Source of the DNA: Clostridiales bacterium
GTDB lineage: Bacteria; Bacillota; Clostridia; Caldicoprobacterales; UBA3941
Direction: 5' to 3'
Length of the DNA stretch: 57,515 nucleotides
Assembly: GCA_012735575.1 (NCBI GenBank)
Contig: JAAYGY010000056.1
Span: 93,360 to 150,874 of the forward strand
Position numbers and translations under genes: made by a program. How positions within the stretch are numbered: the first letter of the stretch is position 1; each line of letters starts with the position of its first letter. Shown in pieces: positions 25,093-35,083 of the stretch. A model generated the notes under the pieces. That model did not search any database. It was not told where the DNA came from and was given only the letters and a program-made list of their open reading frames with translations.

Positions 25093-25860
25093 TTAACTCT
25101 CAAACCTACTTAAAAAGGCTTTGGTGCGTTCATTTTCTGGATTGTTGATAACTTTACTTGGGGAGCCTTCTTCAACAATTACACCATTATCCATAAAGAT
25201 AATGTGATCCGATACATCTCTTGCAAAACTCATCTCATGAGTTACTATTACCATGGTCATTTTTTCTGCTGCCAGCTCTTTTATAACGTTTAAAATTTCG
25301 CCTGTTAGCTCCGGGTCTAAGGCCGACGTAGGTTCATCAAAGAACAAAATCTTTGGATTAAGTGCCAGTGCTCTTGCTATGGATACCCGTTGCTGCTGGC
25401 CTCCAGATAATTGATAGGGATAGGCATCCTCTTTATCGGCTAATCCGACCTTTTTTAGCAATCCCCGCCCTATCTCCATAGCCTCATCTTTAGGCTTTTT
25501 TTGCACTGTAATGAGTGCATCGATTACATTTTTTATTACTGAAAAATGTGGAAACAAATTGAAGTTTTGAAATACCAGACCAAAATAGCTTTGTATTCTC
25601 TTTAATTGTGCTTTATGTGCATAGCTAGCCTTACCATCTATATCAGTAGTAGCATGCTCTCCTAAATATATTAATTCTCCTGAATCTATGGTTTCCAATA
25701 AAGTTGCACATCTTAGAAGAGTAGACTTTCCAGAACCAGAAGGTCCAATAATACTTACTACCTTGCCTTCTTCTACATTTAAAGATATGCCTTTAATAAC
25801 TTCAAGAGTGCCAAAGCTCTTCTTTAAATTTTTTATTTCCAATAGGTTCACCTTCATCAC
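25093..25860 (-). CDS. Polar amino acid ABC transporter ATP-binding protein
   Basis: This is the GlnQ/ArtP/HisP-type ATPase of an importer. Walker [10 protein letters not shown] is near residues 39-47, the signature QLSGGQQQR near 150 and Walker [16 protein letters not shown] near 171. The length of 255 residues is typical. It is the third gene of a binding protein, permease and ATPase operon under the palindrome-containing promoter at 27466-27494. The exact amino acid cannot be read from the sequence. Confidence 0.93.
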   Translation of the reverse strand: MMKVNLLEIKNLKKSFGTLEVIKGISLNVEEGKVVSIIGPSGSGKSTLLRCATLLETIDSGELIYLGEHATTDIDGKASYAHKAQLKRIQSYFGLVFQNFNLFPHFSVIKNVIDALITVQKKPKDEAMEIGRGLLKKVGLADKEDAYPYQLSGGQQQRVSIARALALNPKILFFDEPTSALDPELTGEILNVIKELAAEKMTMVIVTHEMSFARDVSDHIIFMDNGVIVEEGSPSKVINNPENERTKAFLSRFES

Positions 25861-26511
25861 CTACCTATAATAGCTTAATTTTTTCTCTATCCACCCCATT
25901 ATAAAGTCTACGATAAGATTAAATACGTAATAAAAAATACCTGCAATAATAAAAGCCGTCATATTAGTCTGAGCAGCGGCTATTGCTTTAGCTACAGTAA
26001 ACATTTCAGCGTAAGAAATAGCAAAAGCTAGTGCTGTATCCTTTATTAGGGTAATGACTTCATTTGTTATGGAGGGAAGTATCCTTTTAATAACCTGAGG
26101 CAGAATAATCCTAATAAAGGTTTGAGCTTTACTATAACCCAACACTTTGGCCGCTTCATATTGCCCTACAGGCATTGATTCAATACCACCACGATAAATC
26201 TCAGCAAAATAGGCTGCATAGTTTATAACAAATCCTATAATTACAGCATAAAAACGGTAACCGCTAGACAAGGTTATATTAAAAATATAAAAGGGGCCAA
26301 AATATATTACCATCAATTGAAGTATCAACGGTGTACCCCGCATGATTGAAATGTATAGTCTTACAAAATTTCTTAGTAGCAAGTTCTTAGACATACGGCC
26401 AAATGCTACAAATAATCCCAAAGGAAGAGAAAAGAGCAATGTTAGAGTAAATATTTTTACTGATTCTAACATGCCCTCGCTTAATTTAAATATCATTACT
26501 GACCATGTCAC
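25861..26511 (-). CDS. Polar amino acid ABC transporter permease
   Basis: The 216-residue permease has about five membrane segments, an N-terminal region ESVKIFTLTLLFSLPLGLFVAFGR typical of the HisM/GlnP group, RLYISIMRGTPLILQLMVIY, and the EAA loop GQYEAAKVLGYSKAQTFIRIILPQ. GTG at 26511 is preceded by AGGTGG. It pairs with the ATPase one base downstream and the binding protein upstream. A single permease gene suggests a homodimer. Confidence 0.93.
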   Translation of the reverse strand: MTWSVMIFKLSEGMLESVKIFTLTLLFSLPLGLFVAFGRMSKNLLLRNFVRLYISIMRGTPLILQLMVIYFGPFYIFNITLSSGYRFYAVIIGFVINYAAYFAEIYRGGIESMPVGQYEAAKVLGYSKAQTFIRIILPQVIKRILPSITNEVITLIKDTALAFAISYAEMFTVAKAIAAAQTNMTAFIIAGIFYYVFNLIVDFIMGWIEKKLSYYR

Positions 26512-26605
26512 TTAAGATACCACCTTTACTTTTTCATATGTATTTAAGGGCTATCTTATATGGATAGCCCTTAAGTCATACTTCATATTCTATCCTATTT
26601 CACTA

Positions 26606-27388
26606 TTATTTCCCGATTATAGTAATATCATCATCAAACCATTTTTCTGATATCTTTGCCATAGTACCATCAGCTGCCATCTCTTCCAGGGTCTTTTGAA
26701 CTTTATCCCTTAATTCTTCGTTACCTAATAAAAATCCTACTCCATATTCTTCTGGGGCTAGAACCTCATCCAGTATTCTAAAGATTCCGCCTCTCTTTTC
26801 ATTCTGATATTTTGCAACTACCTCATCCATTGCCACTGCATCTACTGCACCTGCTTCCAAATCCATAAGTGCCGCATTGTAGTTGGGTGCTGTAATATAC
26901 TCGCCAAAGCTTTCTACCAGCTCAGGTTCGTCCTCTAAAGCCTTTTCTGCACTGGAATCTACCTGAACAACTACTGATTTACCAGCCAAATCATCTAGAG
27001 TCTGAATATCAGAATCTGCTCTAACTACGAAAACTTGATTGTTTTTCAAATAAGGCTCAGTCCATGTATACTTATCTTCTCGTCCATTTATAGTAAATCC
27101 ATTCCAAATACAGTCAATATTTCCCGATTCTAATTCAGCATCCTTGGAATCCCATGCGATAGGCTGTAATTTTAGTTCCATATCCAGCCGCTTGGCTACT
27201 TCTGCTGCTAACTCTAAATCAAATCCTGTAAACTCACCATCGTCCCCTACAAAACCCATGGGTGGAAAGTCCTGGTCAAATCCAACTGTAAAAGTTTTTG
27301 AATCCTTTGATGCACTGTTTGAACATCCTATGGCACTTATTACTAGCACTGCTATTAATATAAACATTACTAATTTCTTGTTCATCAT
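26606..27388 (-). CDS. Amino acid ABC transporter substrate-binding lipoprotein
   Basis: The protein has a lipoprotein signal with lipobox AIGC about 22 residues from the start, then a family-3 periplasmic-binding fold. Conserved elements include GFDQDFPPMGFVGDDGEFTGFDLELAAEVAKRL, the GRE.YTWTEPY stretch, and ASP-rich hinge sequences typical of amino-acid binders. The GGAGG site five bases before ATG 27388 supports that start (a second ATG follows directly). It would be anchored in the membrane and deliver a polar amino acid such as Gln, Glu, Arg or Cys to the permease. Confidence 0.92.
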   Translation of the reverse strand: MMNKKLVMFILIAVLVISAIGCSNSASKDSKTFTVGFDQDFPPMGFVGDDGEFTGFDLELAAEVAKRLDMELKLQPIAWDSKDAELESGNIDCIWNGFTINGREDKYTWTEPYLKNNQVFVVRADSDIQTLDDLAGKSVVVQVDSSAEKALEDEPELVESFGEYITAPNYNAALMDLEAGAVDAVAMDEVVAKYQNEKRGGIFRILDEVLAPEEYGVGFLLGNEELRDKVQKTLEEMAADGTMAKISEKWFDDDITIIGK

Positions 27389-27465
27389 TAAGTCCTCCAT
27401 TCTTTACACACTAATCTTTTTATTATCTTTTTATTTCACATCGAATCTTTCTGTTGTACATTGAT

Positions 27466-27494
27466 ATATTAACACTTTACCATGGTAAAGTCAA
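27466..27494 (-). promoter_or_regulatory. Promoter with embedded 18-bp palindrome (putative operator)
   Basis: On the minus strand TTGACT (27489-27494), 17 bases and TAATAT (27466-27471) form a good promoter for the amino-acid importer. An 18-bp perfect palindrome, ACTTTACCATGGTAAAGT (27474-27491), fills the spacer, so a bound dimer would block RNA polymerase. The regulator is not encoded next to it and was not identified. Confidence 0.68.
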
Positions 27495-27506
27495 GAGGGA
27501 ATTATA

Positions 27507-27534
27507 AAAGACTTAGATTATTTTCTAAGTCTTT
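27507..27534 (-). terminator. Terminator of the ABC exporter operon
   Basis: An 11-bp stem (27507-27517 with 27524-27534) around a 6-base loop lies downstream of the exporter gene ending at 27559, with T-rich sequence on both sides. Confidence 0.8.
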
Positions 27535-27558
27535 TTGATAGTACTATTTAGCGAAGGT

Positions 27559-29430
27559 TTAAGAAGCTTCTATAAAAGCAAACTGGCTATTATACAAAGA
27601 GGCATAAAATCCTTCTTTTTCAAGCAGTTCCTTATGATTACCTGATTCTACTATATCTCCGTCCTTCATAACCAATATTAGATCGGCATCCCTAATGGTA
27701 GATAATCTATGAGCAATTATAAAGGCTGTTTTTCCCCTCATTAGATTTTCCATGGCTTTTTGTATAAGTATTTCAGTTCTAGTATCTACTGAAGATGTAG
27801 CCTCATCCAAAATGAGTATTTTGGGGTTGGACAGTATAGCTCTAGCTATTGTAATTAACTGTTTCTGACCTTGAGATATGTTTGTGGCTTCTTCATTAAT
27901 GATCATATTATATCCATCAGGTAATGTGCTGATAAACCAATGAGCATGGGCAGCCTTTGCTGCTTCTATTACTTCCTCATCTGTTGCATCGGGTCTACCA
28001 TACCTTATATTTTCCAAAATGGTACCTGAAAATAGCCAGGTATCCTGAAGTACCATACCAAATATATCTCGAAGATCTTTCCTGGTAAAATCCACAATAT
28101 CGTATTCATCGATTAATATTCTACCACCATTTAGGTCATAGAAACGCATTAAAAGTTTTACAATAGTGGTCTTTCCCGCTCCAGTAGGCCCCACTATAGC
28201 AATCTTTTGCCCAGGTTTTATATCTGCTGAAAAGTCCTTAATAATAATTTTGCCTTCATTATAACCAAACCTAACATTTTCAAAGGTCACCCTTCCCTGG
28301 ATCTTATCCAGTTTTACAGGTGAGGCGGTCTCTTCAACTTCTTCTTCCTCATCTAAAAACTCAAACACCCTCTCTGCTGCTGCTATAGTAGATTGAAGTA
28401 AATTACTTATCTGGGCTACCTGGGTCACAGGCTGGGTAAAACTTCTTATATACTGTATAAAGGCAAGTATATCTCCTACATCTATGATTTTTCTTACTGC
28501 CAGCCAGCCTCCCAGGATGGAAACAGCCACATAGCCCAAATTACCTATAAATACCATAATTGGCATCATCATACCTGACAAAAACTGAGATTTCCAGGCT
28601 GAGTCATAGAGATCATCATTGATCCTATTAAACTTATCTAGGACCTCTTCTTCTGCATTGTACGCTTTCATGACATTATGGCCTCCGTAAACCTCTTCTA
28701 TATGGCCATTGACTTGGCCTAAGAAATGTTGCTGTGCTATAAAATATTTTTGGGATTTATTTACTACTACCATAACTGGAATCATTGATACAGGCAGCAT
28801 CAATATAGCAGCCAAGGTCATTTGCCAGCTTATAGATAACATCATAACTAATACACCTATTAGTGTAGTAGCAGAAGCAATTATTTGGCTAGTGCTTTGA
28901 CTTAGGGATTGGCTGACTGTATCAACATCATTTGTAAGCCTTGACAGAACATCGCCATGGGTAACGGTGTCAAAATATTTTAGTGGAAGTCTATTTACCT
29001 TTTGAGATATTTCTTTCCTCAAATTATATGATACCTTTTGGGATATTCCAGATACTATAAAACCTTGTAATAACGAAAACAAGGCTGACAATATATAGAG
29101 TGCGATAAGTGTTAAGATAATTCTAGCTATATAATCAAAATCTATGCCACCACCAGGAATACCAGATATTTTGGCTACTAGTCCTTCAAATATATTAGTA
29201 GTAGCCCGTCCTAGAATTCTTGGCCCTACTATGGAAAAGGCTGCGCTGCCTATGGCCAGAATAATAACTACGATCAATTGTAAATAATAGGGTTTTAAAT
29301 ATTTAAGGAGTTTAGAAAAAGTAGCCTTAAAGTTTTTGGGCTTGTCAAAGCCTCCCATAGGTCCAGGACCGGCACCATGACCTCTTCTTACTCTTTTCAT
29401 AGGCATCTTTTTTGTCTCTTTTTTACTCAT
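27559..29430 (-). CDS. ABC exporter half-transporter (multidrug type), subunit 2
   Basis: A six-helix type-1 exporter membrane domain (about 45-350) is fused to an ATPase. Walker A is GPTGAGKTT, the Q-loop is MVLQDTWLFSG, the signature is degenerate-looking as ISQGQKQ, and Walker B is ILILDEATSSVD with a catalytic Glu. The N-terminus carries a short basic extension with GGFDKPKN. The start overlaps the end of the upstream ABC gene by four bases (ATGA). The pair resembles heterodimeric exporters of Firmicutes such as EfrAB/LmrCD. The substrate is unknown. Confidence 0.9.
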   Translation of the reverse strand: MSKKETKKMPMKRVRRGHGAGPGPMGGFDKPKNFKATFSKLLKYLKPYYLQLIVVIILAIGSAAFSIVGPRILGRATTNIFEGLVAKISGIPGGGIDFDYIARIILTLIALYILSALFSLLQGFIVSGISQKVSYNLRKEISQKVNRLPLKYFDTVTHGDVLSRLTNDVDTVSQSLSQSTSQIIASATTLIGVLVMMLSISWQMTLAAILMLPVSMIPVMVVVNKSQKYFIAQQHFLGQVNGHIEEVYGGHNVMKAYNAEEEVLDKFNRINDDLYDSAWKSQFLSGMMMPIMVFIGNLGYVAVSILGGWLAVRKIIDVGDILAFIQYIRSFTQPVTQVAQISNLLQSTIAAAERVFEFLDEEEEVEETASPVKLDKIQGRVTFENVRFGYNEGKIIIKDFSADIKPGQKIAIVGPTGAGKTTIVKLLMRFYDLNGGRILIDEYDIVDFTRKDLRDIFGMVLQDTWLFSGTILENIRYGRPDATDEEVIEAAKAAHAHWFISTLPDGYNMIINEEATNISQGQKQLITIARAILSNPKILILDEATSSVDTRTEILIQKAMENLMRGKTAFIIAHRLSTIRDADLILVMKDGDIVESGNHKELLEKEGFYASLYNSQFAFIEAS

Positions 29431-31658
29431 AGGGCAAGCTCCTCCTCAGATAACTGTGATAGTGTAATTTGCCTATATACTTCACAGCTTTTTAAAAGCT
29501 CCTTATGGGTTCCCATACCCACAATTCTGCCTTCATCAAGCACAATAATATTCTCGGCATTCATAATAGTACTAATCCTCTGTGCCACTATCAGAACTGT
29601 TCTATCTCTTATCTCTTTAGCCAAAGCTTTTCTTAAAGCAGTGTCAGTTTTAAAATCTAAAGCAGAAAAACTATCGTCGAATATAAAGATCTGGGGTTTT
29701 TTAGTCAAAGCTCTTGCTATGGACAATCTCTGCTTTTGTCCACCGGAAACATTAGTACCACCTTGTGATATTTCAGATAATATACCCTTTTCCTTTTCAT
29801 CTATAAATTCTTTGGCCTGTGCTATTTCTACAGCCTTCTCCACATCCTGATCTGTGGCTCCAGCATTTTTGCCATACTTTAAGTTGCTTTCTATGGTACC
29901 GGTAAAAAGAACACCTTTTTGAGGAACATATCCTATCCTTTCCCTTAGATCATGAAGTTTTATATCTCTTATATCAACACCGTCTATAAGGATCTGGCCA
30001 TCTGTTACGTCATAGAATCTGGGAATAAGATTTACTATAGTCGATTTACCACTTCCGGTACTGCCAATAAAAGCAGTAATTTCCCCTGGTTTTGCGGTAA
30101 AGGATATATTTTTAATAACGTACTCTTCTGCACCCGGATATTTAAAACTCACATTTTTAAATTCTATTAGCCCTCTAAAATCCTTTCTACCTTGAACTGC
30201 TTTGTCAGGATCTTTTATAGCTACATCTTTATCCAATACCTCGGCTACTCTCTGTGCTGATACTGAAGCTCTAGGCAGCATTATAGAAACCATGGATATC
30301 ATTAAAAAGGACATAATTATCTGAATAGCGTATTGCATAAAGGCCATCATATCTCCTACTTGTATGGATCCATCATCTATTTGATGAGCACCCACCCATA
30401 TAATAAGCAACATAACACCATTCATGATAAGCATCATGGCAGGCATCATAATAGTCATTAGGCGAGCAACAAAAAGGTTTGTCTTGGTTAGGTCCTTATT
30501 AGCTTTTTGAAATTTACTCTCTTCTAGTTTCTGCGTATTAAAAGCTCTAATGACCATTATACCGCTTAATGCCTCTCTCATAACTAGATTAACCCTATCT
30601 ACAAGCTTTTGAACCTCTTTAAACTTGGGAGTAGCAATAGAAAATAATACAGTAACCAAGGTCAAAACCGCCAATACCCCTACCGCCACTATCCAGGCCA
30701 TGGAGGTATTGGTTTCCAGCGCCCTAATAACTCCCCCTATACCTAAGATAGGAGCATAAAATACCATCCTAAGGAGCATTACTATAAACATCTGTACCTG
30801 TTGTATATCATTGGTACTCCTAGTTATTAAGGATGCGGTGGAAAAATCGTCAAACTCTACGTTGGAAAAGGATATAACCTTTCTAAAGACCTTTTCCCTA
30901 AGATTCCTACCCAGAGCTGAAGAAACCCTAGCCGATAAAAAGCCTACAAATATAGAGGCAGCCATACTCAGTAGGGCTATAAGAAGCATTATGCCTCCTA
31001 TATATAAAATATAATTTGACTGATTCCTTTGAATGTTTACTCCAATAATTTCATACTCCATTTTTATGAAATTTATTGCAGATTGGGTTATAAGAGATTC
31101 CGGCATCTTTCCAAACTGTTCATCAATCTTGGCTTTTATTGTTTCCAGCTGCTCATTAGGTAAATTCTTTAAGGCTTCAAAAGGTTCAATACCTTCAGGT
31201 AAACCTTCAAAATGTTTGGAAAGTCCTTGTTCTGCATCACCTTGCTCTATTCCCCATACAATTAATATGGCTTTTGCTAAAACAGAATCTAGCTCTTTAA
31301 TATCCTTCTTTGAAGGCTTATTTAGAACATAAAGGTTCTCCCTTCCCAATAAGGGATATTTATTTAAATATTTGCTGTATTCCTTTTCTGATAAACTATC
31401 TCTATCTATTAGCTTATAGCTTCTGTTTACCAGGTTCATTCCTTCCTGGCTCAAGAGTAGTTTTATTTTTTCCAGCTGTTCCTGCCTAATTACCTCTGGT
31501 ACAGCATTTTCTATACCATTTTGCTGTATTCCAACGTTGACTATATTGGACATATAATCTGGAAGAGCCAGTTCTGACATAGCCTGAGCAAAAAGAAGTA
31601 CAATAATTATTAGAATTGTTATAACAAAAGGCTTAACTTCCTTTATTATTCGAAACAT
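29427..31658 (-). CDS. ABC exporter half-transporter, subunit 1
   Basis: A 743-residue partner subunit. The first membrane helix is followed by an unusually long external loop (about residues 40-215) before the second helix, then the rest of the membrane domain and the ATPase with Walker A GSTGSGKST, signature NVSGGQKQR and Walker B IFIFDDSFSALD. The residue after the Walker B aspartate is Asp rather than Glu (FDDSFS), so this subunit carries a degenerate catalytic site, as one half of heterodimeric exporters commonly does. GGAGG precedes the ATG. It is co-transcribed with the gene at 27559-29430. Confidence 0.9.
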   Translation of the reverse strand: MFRIIKEVKPFVITILIIIVLLFAQAMSELALPDYMSNIVNVGIQQNGIENAVPEVIRQEQLEKIKLLLSQEGMNLVNRSYKLIDRDSLSEKEYSKYLNKYPLLGRENLYVLNKPSKKDIKELDSVLAKAILIVWGIEQGDAEQGLSKHFEGLPEGIEPFEALKNLPNEQLETIKAKIDEQFGKMPESLITQSAINFIKMEYEIIGVNIQRNQSNYILYIGGIMLLIALLSMAASIFVGFLSARVSSALGRNLREKVFRKVISFSNVEFDDFSTASLITRSTNDIQQVQMFIVMLLRMVFYAPILGIGGVIRALETNTSMAWIVAVGVLAVLTLVTVLFSIATPKFKEVQKLVDRVNLVMREALSGIMVIRAFNTQKLEESKFQKANKDLTKTNLFVARLMTIMMPAMMLIMNGVMLLIIWVGAHQIDDGSIQVGDMMAFMQYAIQIIMSFLMISMVSIMLPRASVSAQRVAEVLDKDVAIKDPDKAVQGRKDFRGLIEFKNVSFKYPGAEEYVIKNISFTAKPGEITAFIGSTGSGKSTIVNLIPRFYDVTDGQILIDGVDIRDIKLHDLRERIGYVPQKGVLFTGTIESNLKYGKNAGATDQDVEKAVEIAQAKEFIDEKEKGILSEISQGGTNVSGGQKQRLSIARALTKKPQIFIFDDSFSALDFKTDTALRKALAKEIRDRTVLIVAQRISTIMNAENIIVLDEGRIVGMGTHKELLKSCEVYRQITLSQLSEEELAL

Positions 31659-31688
31659 TGCCCGCCTCCCTAAGAATAAATATAAGTA

Positions 31689-32693
31689 TTAAAAACCTTT
31701 TTCCCTAATCCAGTTTGCTATATCTTGAATCATATTCTTTCTTTCCACGCCTATATCTGCCTCTAGTAATGCTTGAGCCATGTTTTTTGAGTGGAATGTA
31801 CATCCTTCTAAAATTCCTGGAAGCATTTCTATAAAAGATTCATCCATGGCATCTGAATACACAAATGCTTTTGCTATCCTTCCATGTTCCAGTCTAAGTA
31901 ATAACTGAATTCCTCCCCATGAAAATCGAGTATCAAACTCAATATCAAACTTTGGTGATTCGCCAAATCTCCATTCCCAGGATTTATACTTATTATATAA
32001 TTCATCGAGGACAGATTGATCAATTCCCTCTTCCCCATGCCTGATATCAGTAGTATCTCCATATACTTCTTTGAAAGACTCTATTAAAGTATCAATCATC
32101 ATTTGTATATCAATACTAGGGTTATATTCCGTAAGATTTACTACTCGTGACCTTACAGACTCAATGCCCTTGGATCGTATTTTTTCCTTTGGTACCTGTA
32201 AGTATCTAGTCATCTTCTCCATATCAGCTGAAATTAGAATGGTTCCATGATGCAATGCAGATTTTTTTCTAAAACAAAATGCATTACCAGAAAATTTTCT
32301 ATCCTCTACAGTCAGATCATTTCTTCCACTAAATACAGCCTTAATGCCTAATTTCTCTACCGCCTTTAAAATAACTTCTAACTGCTTATGGACATCATAA
32401 TACTGTCTGTCAACTAAAAAGGAAAAATTCAAGTTACCGGTATCGTGGAACACTGCCCCACCACCAGAACTCCTTCGAGCCAGTTTACCACCTTCCTGTT
32501 CTAATAGCTCGGTTCGGCATTCTTTCCAAGCATTTTGATTCTTACCAATTACTACAGTATTTTGATTCTGCCATAAGTATAAAATACATTCATTGGGTTT
32601 TACATTATCCAATAAATATTCCTCCATAGCCAGGTTGCGCCATGGATCCAGGTTGCTTGTCAGTACTATTCTTGTGTTCATAAAACTGGGCAT
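31689..32693 (-). CDS. lplA: Lipoate-protein ligase A
   Basis: The enzyme activates free lipoate with ATP and attaches it to lipoyl domains. The catalytic-domain motifs are complete: NLAMEEYLL near residues 20-28, LYLWQNQNTVVIGKNQNAW near 39-57, RRSSGGGAVFHDTGNLNFSFL near 74-94, and the lysine region RKFSGNAFCFRKKSALHHGTIL near 132-153. The C-terminal accessory domain (about 250-334) is also present. No lipoyl-domain protein lies nearby, so the target (perhaps the glycine cleavage H protein) is elsewhere. Confidence 0.93.
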   Translation of the reverse strand: MPSFMNTRIVLTSNLDPWRNLAMEEYLLDNVKPNECILYLWQNQNTVVIGKNQNAWKECRTELLEQEGGKLARRSSGGGAVFHDTGNLNFSFLVDRQYYDVHKQLEVILKAVEKLGIKAVFSGRNDLTVEDRKFSGNAFCFRKKSALHHGTILISADMEKMTRYLQVPKEKIRSKGIESVRSRVVNLTEYNPSIDIQMMIDTLIESFKEVYGDTTDIRHGEEGIDQSVLDELYNKYKSWEWRFGESPKFDIEFDTRFSWGGIQLLLRLEHGRIAKAFVYSDAMDESFIEMLPGILEGCTFHSKNMAQALLEADIGVERKNMIQDIANWIREKGF

Positions 32694-32906
32694 ATATACT
32701 CCTAGTCTTGGCTAAGAGAAATAGTGCCCATCCTCCTTTCAACATGTTTTTATTGAATTTAGCTTATTATACTAGTTTATTTTATTGATACATTAACTAT
32801 TTATAAGAGAACATTCAATAGCCAGAAATTTATACAAAAAATGTATCAGTTATCATCTATCCTATTATATTAGGCTAGACTTTTCAACCAAAAAAATATA
32901 AAAAAA

Positions 32907-32923
32907 TGCGTCCTGATGACGCA
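32907..32923 (-). terminator. Terminator of the P-loop ATPase gene
   Basis: TGCGTC (32907-32912) pairs with GACGCA (32918-32923) and is followed on the minus strand by a long T run. It closes the gene ending at 32934. Confidence 0.82.
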
Positions 32924-32933
32924 CTTTGAATTG

Positions 32934-34055
32934 TTAATCATTGATTTTTGCAAGTTCCATAATCTCCTCTAAAACTTGCTGTCTCTTGGCATTTACCCTT
33001 TCAAAATCCATGGCATCTACATAATATTTTTCCACCTGACCATGAATGGCTTTTGCTCTGGAAATAAAATCAATTACTCGATCTATGAGATGATAAAACC
33101 GTTTCTTTGCCTCCTCGATATCCCGAGAATACTCTCTAATAGTCCTATAGTCTAAACAATTATCAAAGTTTATATGAGCTTCTATTTTTTTATTGTCACA
33201 ATAACTGTTGTTTTTACTCAAAACCTGGCTTACATTAACAACCACACATTTAAGTGAGGGTATTATAACCATATCCAGCTCATTAACATCGATAGGACTA
33301 TGATATTGCTGTGTCGATAACCCTAGCTCCTGAGCTTCTTGTGCTATTCTGCCAACAGCTTTGTGAACACCTGAACCCGGCATCCCCGAAAAAGCATATA
33401 CCTTGTATGTGGGATCCATAAGACTATCTGTATAATTATAGATTCCCTTGCCGCTAATAGCCGATGCAAAGAAATGGGAATGCTTTGCATTATGGGATAC
33501 CTGAGTTGCCTCTTTAAAAATATCCTCCATAACCTGCTTTAGGGCAATATTGTACTTTTCTTCATTAAAAGCATCTTGAGCATAGGAGCGCCATTCATCA
33601 TAAACTATTCCAGCCTCTCTTAGGTGGTTAAAAGCTGTTTTAAATAATTTGCCAGCTTTTTTACTAAGCTTTAGAATCTCATATTTTGATTCCATAAGCT
33701 TTTTCTTATCCCAATACTCTCCCAACCAAATAATATCATCAGTTATACCAGGATTTCTCGGCTCAATTGCGTGAGGTGCCGTTCCATCAAGCAAAGCAAC
33801 TCCTATTTCTGGTATAAATATGGCATCTAAAGAATCAGGATCAGTAGCGCATGGGTATTCCTCTACCTCAAAACCTTGCTCCAGCATATGCTGCTTTATA
33901 CCAGACATAAATGTGGATTTACCCGCACCTGGTCCTCCTTTAATTATGTAGCGTCTGGTATAATTGTCTCCTGTTATATAATTAAAGAAAGAATAAAATC
34001 CCTTTGCTGTATTTCCACCAGGAAATACCCTTTTTACTTTATGGTCCTTGCTCAT
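32934..34055 (-). CDS. P-loop ATPase of unknown function (PRK06851-like)
   Basis: The protein begins with KRVFPGGNTAKGFYSFFNYI and has a Walker A GGPGAGKSTFM near residues 40-50. A second possible loop, SGMPGSGVHKAVGR, lies near 223-236 in the middle of the protein, so it may contain two P-loop-like halves; the second lacks the usual GKS/T. The 373-residue length and N-terminal motif match a conserved but uncharacterised ATPase family of spore-forming Clostridia and Bacilli. It follows the prenyltransferase gene in the same direction. Its function is unknown. Confidence 0.75.
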   Translation of the reverse strand: MSKDHKVKRVFPGGNTAKGFYSFFNYITGDNYTRRYIIKGGPGAGKSTFMSGIKQHMLEQGFEVEEYPCATDPDSLDAIFIPEIGVALLDGTAPHAIEPRNPGITDDIIWLGEYWDKKKLMESKYEILKLSKKAGKLFKTAFNHLREAGIVYDEWRSYAQDAFNEEKYNIALKQVMEDIFKEATQVSHNAKHSHFFASAISGKGIYNYTDSLMDPTYKVYAFSGMPGSGVHKAVGRIAQEAQELGLSTQQYHSPIDVNELDMVIIPSLKCVVVNVSQVLSKNNSYCDNKKIEAHINFDNCLDYRTIREYSRDIEEAKKRFYHLIDRVIDFISRAKAIHGQVEKYYVDAMDFERVNAKRQQVLEEIMELAKIND

Positions 34056-34128
34056 ATATGCTCATTCCTTTCCAAGTTATTATCCCTACTGTTTATAATA
34101 TGCAGAGCCAGGAATTTGGGAAGGTTAT

Positions 34129-35055
34129 TTATCCGTTAAGAAATGAGGCTAGTACCATAGCTAATCCGGTTACCTGATAAATAAGTAAGGTGTTGGCGTT
34201 GGCCTGCACCAATTTTGGTATGTTGTTAAACTCTCTTTGAGCAATTTTCACTGATTTAACTGCTAGTGGGATACTTATCCACCCTAATAACCAAAAAGGA
34301 TTCCTATATATTATGGATACTAAAATCAAGGAGATATATGCTAATACAAATAGAATTGTATATACCTTGATTCCCTTTTCCTTACCTAGCCTTACTACCC
34401 AATTCTTTTTATTGCCTTGCTTGTCAGCTTCATAATCAGGGTATTGGTTGATCCACAAAACGTTAGAGATAAGAAAGCCTATTGGCAGTCCCACTAACAT
34501 GGCCCTATAATCAAATTCTTGGGACATAACCATAAACATTCCCAGGGTAACTAAAGGGCCAAAGGTAAAGCCAACAGCAAATTCTCCCAAGCCTGAGTAG
34601 GCAAATTTAAAGGGGGGAACACTGTAAAATATGGAAATTAATACTCCAAGAAGCCCAACCCACAAAATATCAGGCTCTCTAAACAAAACTATTATCAATC
34701 CAATTCCACAAGCCAGCAAAAACGTAGCTATGGATATATATAAGACCTCAATTAGAGAAAGCTTTCCTTGAACAATGGTCTTTTTGCCGCCACTGAAGGG
34801 GGTTCTATTTTCAGGCGCTATATTTCTATCCACGCCTGTCATATAGTCTACATATTCATTACTAGAATTCTTTCCCGTTTCAATTAGATAAATACCCACC
34901 AATGATATTAGGAACCAGGGAAGGCTAAATCTCCCCCTGGTTCCATAAGCCAATGCAGCTCCCACTAACATAGGTACAGTTGATGCAATCCAACTTCTTG
35001 GATCAGCAACCTGCCAAAAACCCTTCCATAATCGCTTTACTTTCATCTTATCCAT
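34129..35055 (-). CDS. UbiA-family prenyltransferase, MenA-like
   Basis: This membrane enzyme would transfer a prenyl chain to an aromatic acceptor. The two Asp-rich motifs are present: NSSNEYVDYMTGVDR (about 67-81) and NQYPDYEADKQGNK (about 207-220). About eight to nine membrane segments fill the rest. Length and motif spacing resemble 1,4-dihydroxy-2-naphthoate polyprenyltransferase (menaquinone synthesis), but no other men gene is in the window, so the acceptor is uncertain. ATG at 35055 lies eight bases after AGGAG. It is about 28 bases downstream of the metal ATPase and could be co-transcribed with it. Confidence 0.78.
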   Translation of the reverse strand: MDKMKVKRLWKGFWQVADPRSWIASTVPMLVGAALAYGTRGRFSLPWFLISLVGIYLIETGKNSSNEYVDYMTGVDRNIAPENRTPFSGGKKTIVQGKLSLIEVLYISIATFLLACGIGLIIVLFREPDILWVGLLGVLISIFYSVPPFKFAYSGLGEFAVGFTFGPLVTLGMFMVMSQEFDYRAMLVGLPIGFLISNVLWINQYPDYEADKQGNKKNWVVRLGKEKGIKVYTILFVLAYISLILVSIIYRNPFWLLGWISIPLAVKSVKIAQREFNNIPKLVQANANTLLIYQVTGLAMVLASFLNG

Positions 35056-35083
35056 AACCCACACTCCTAAAACTTACAGCTTA

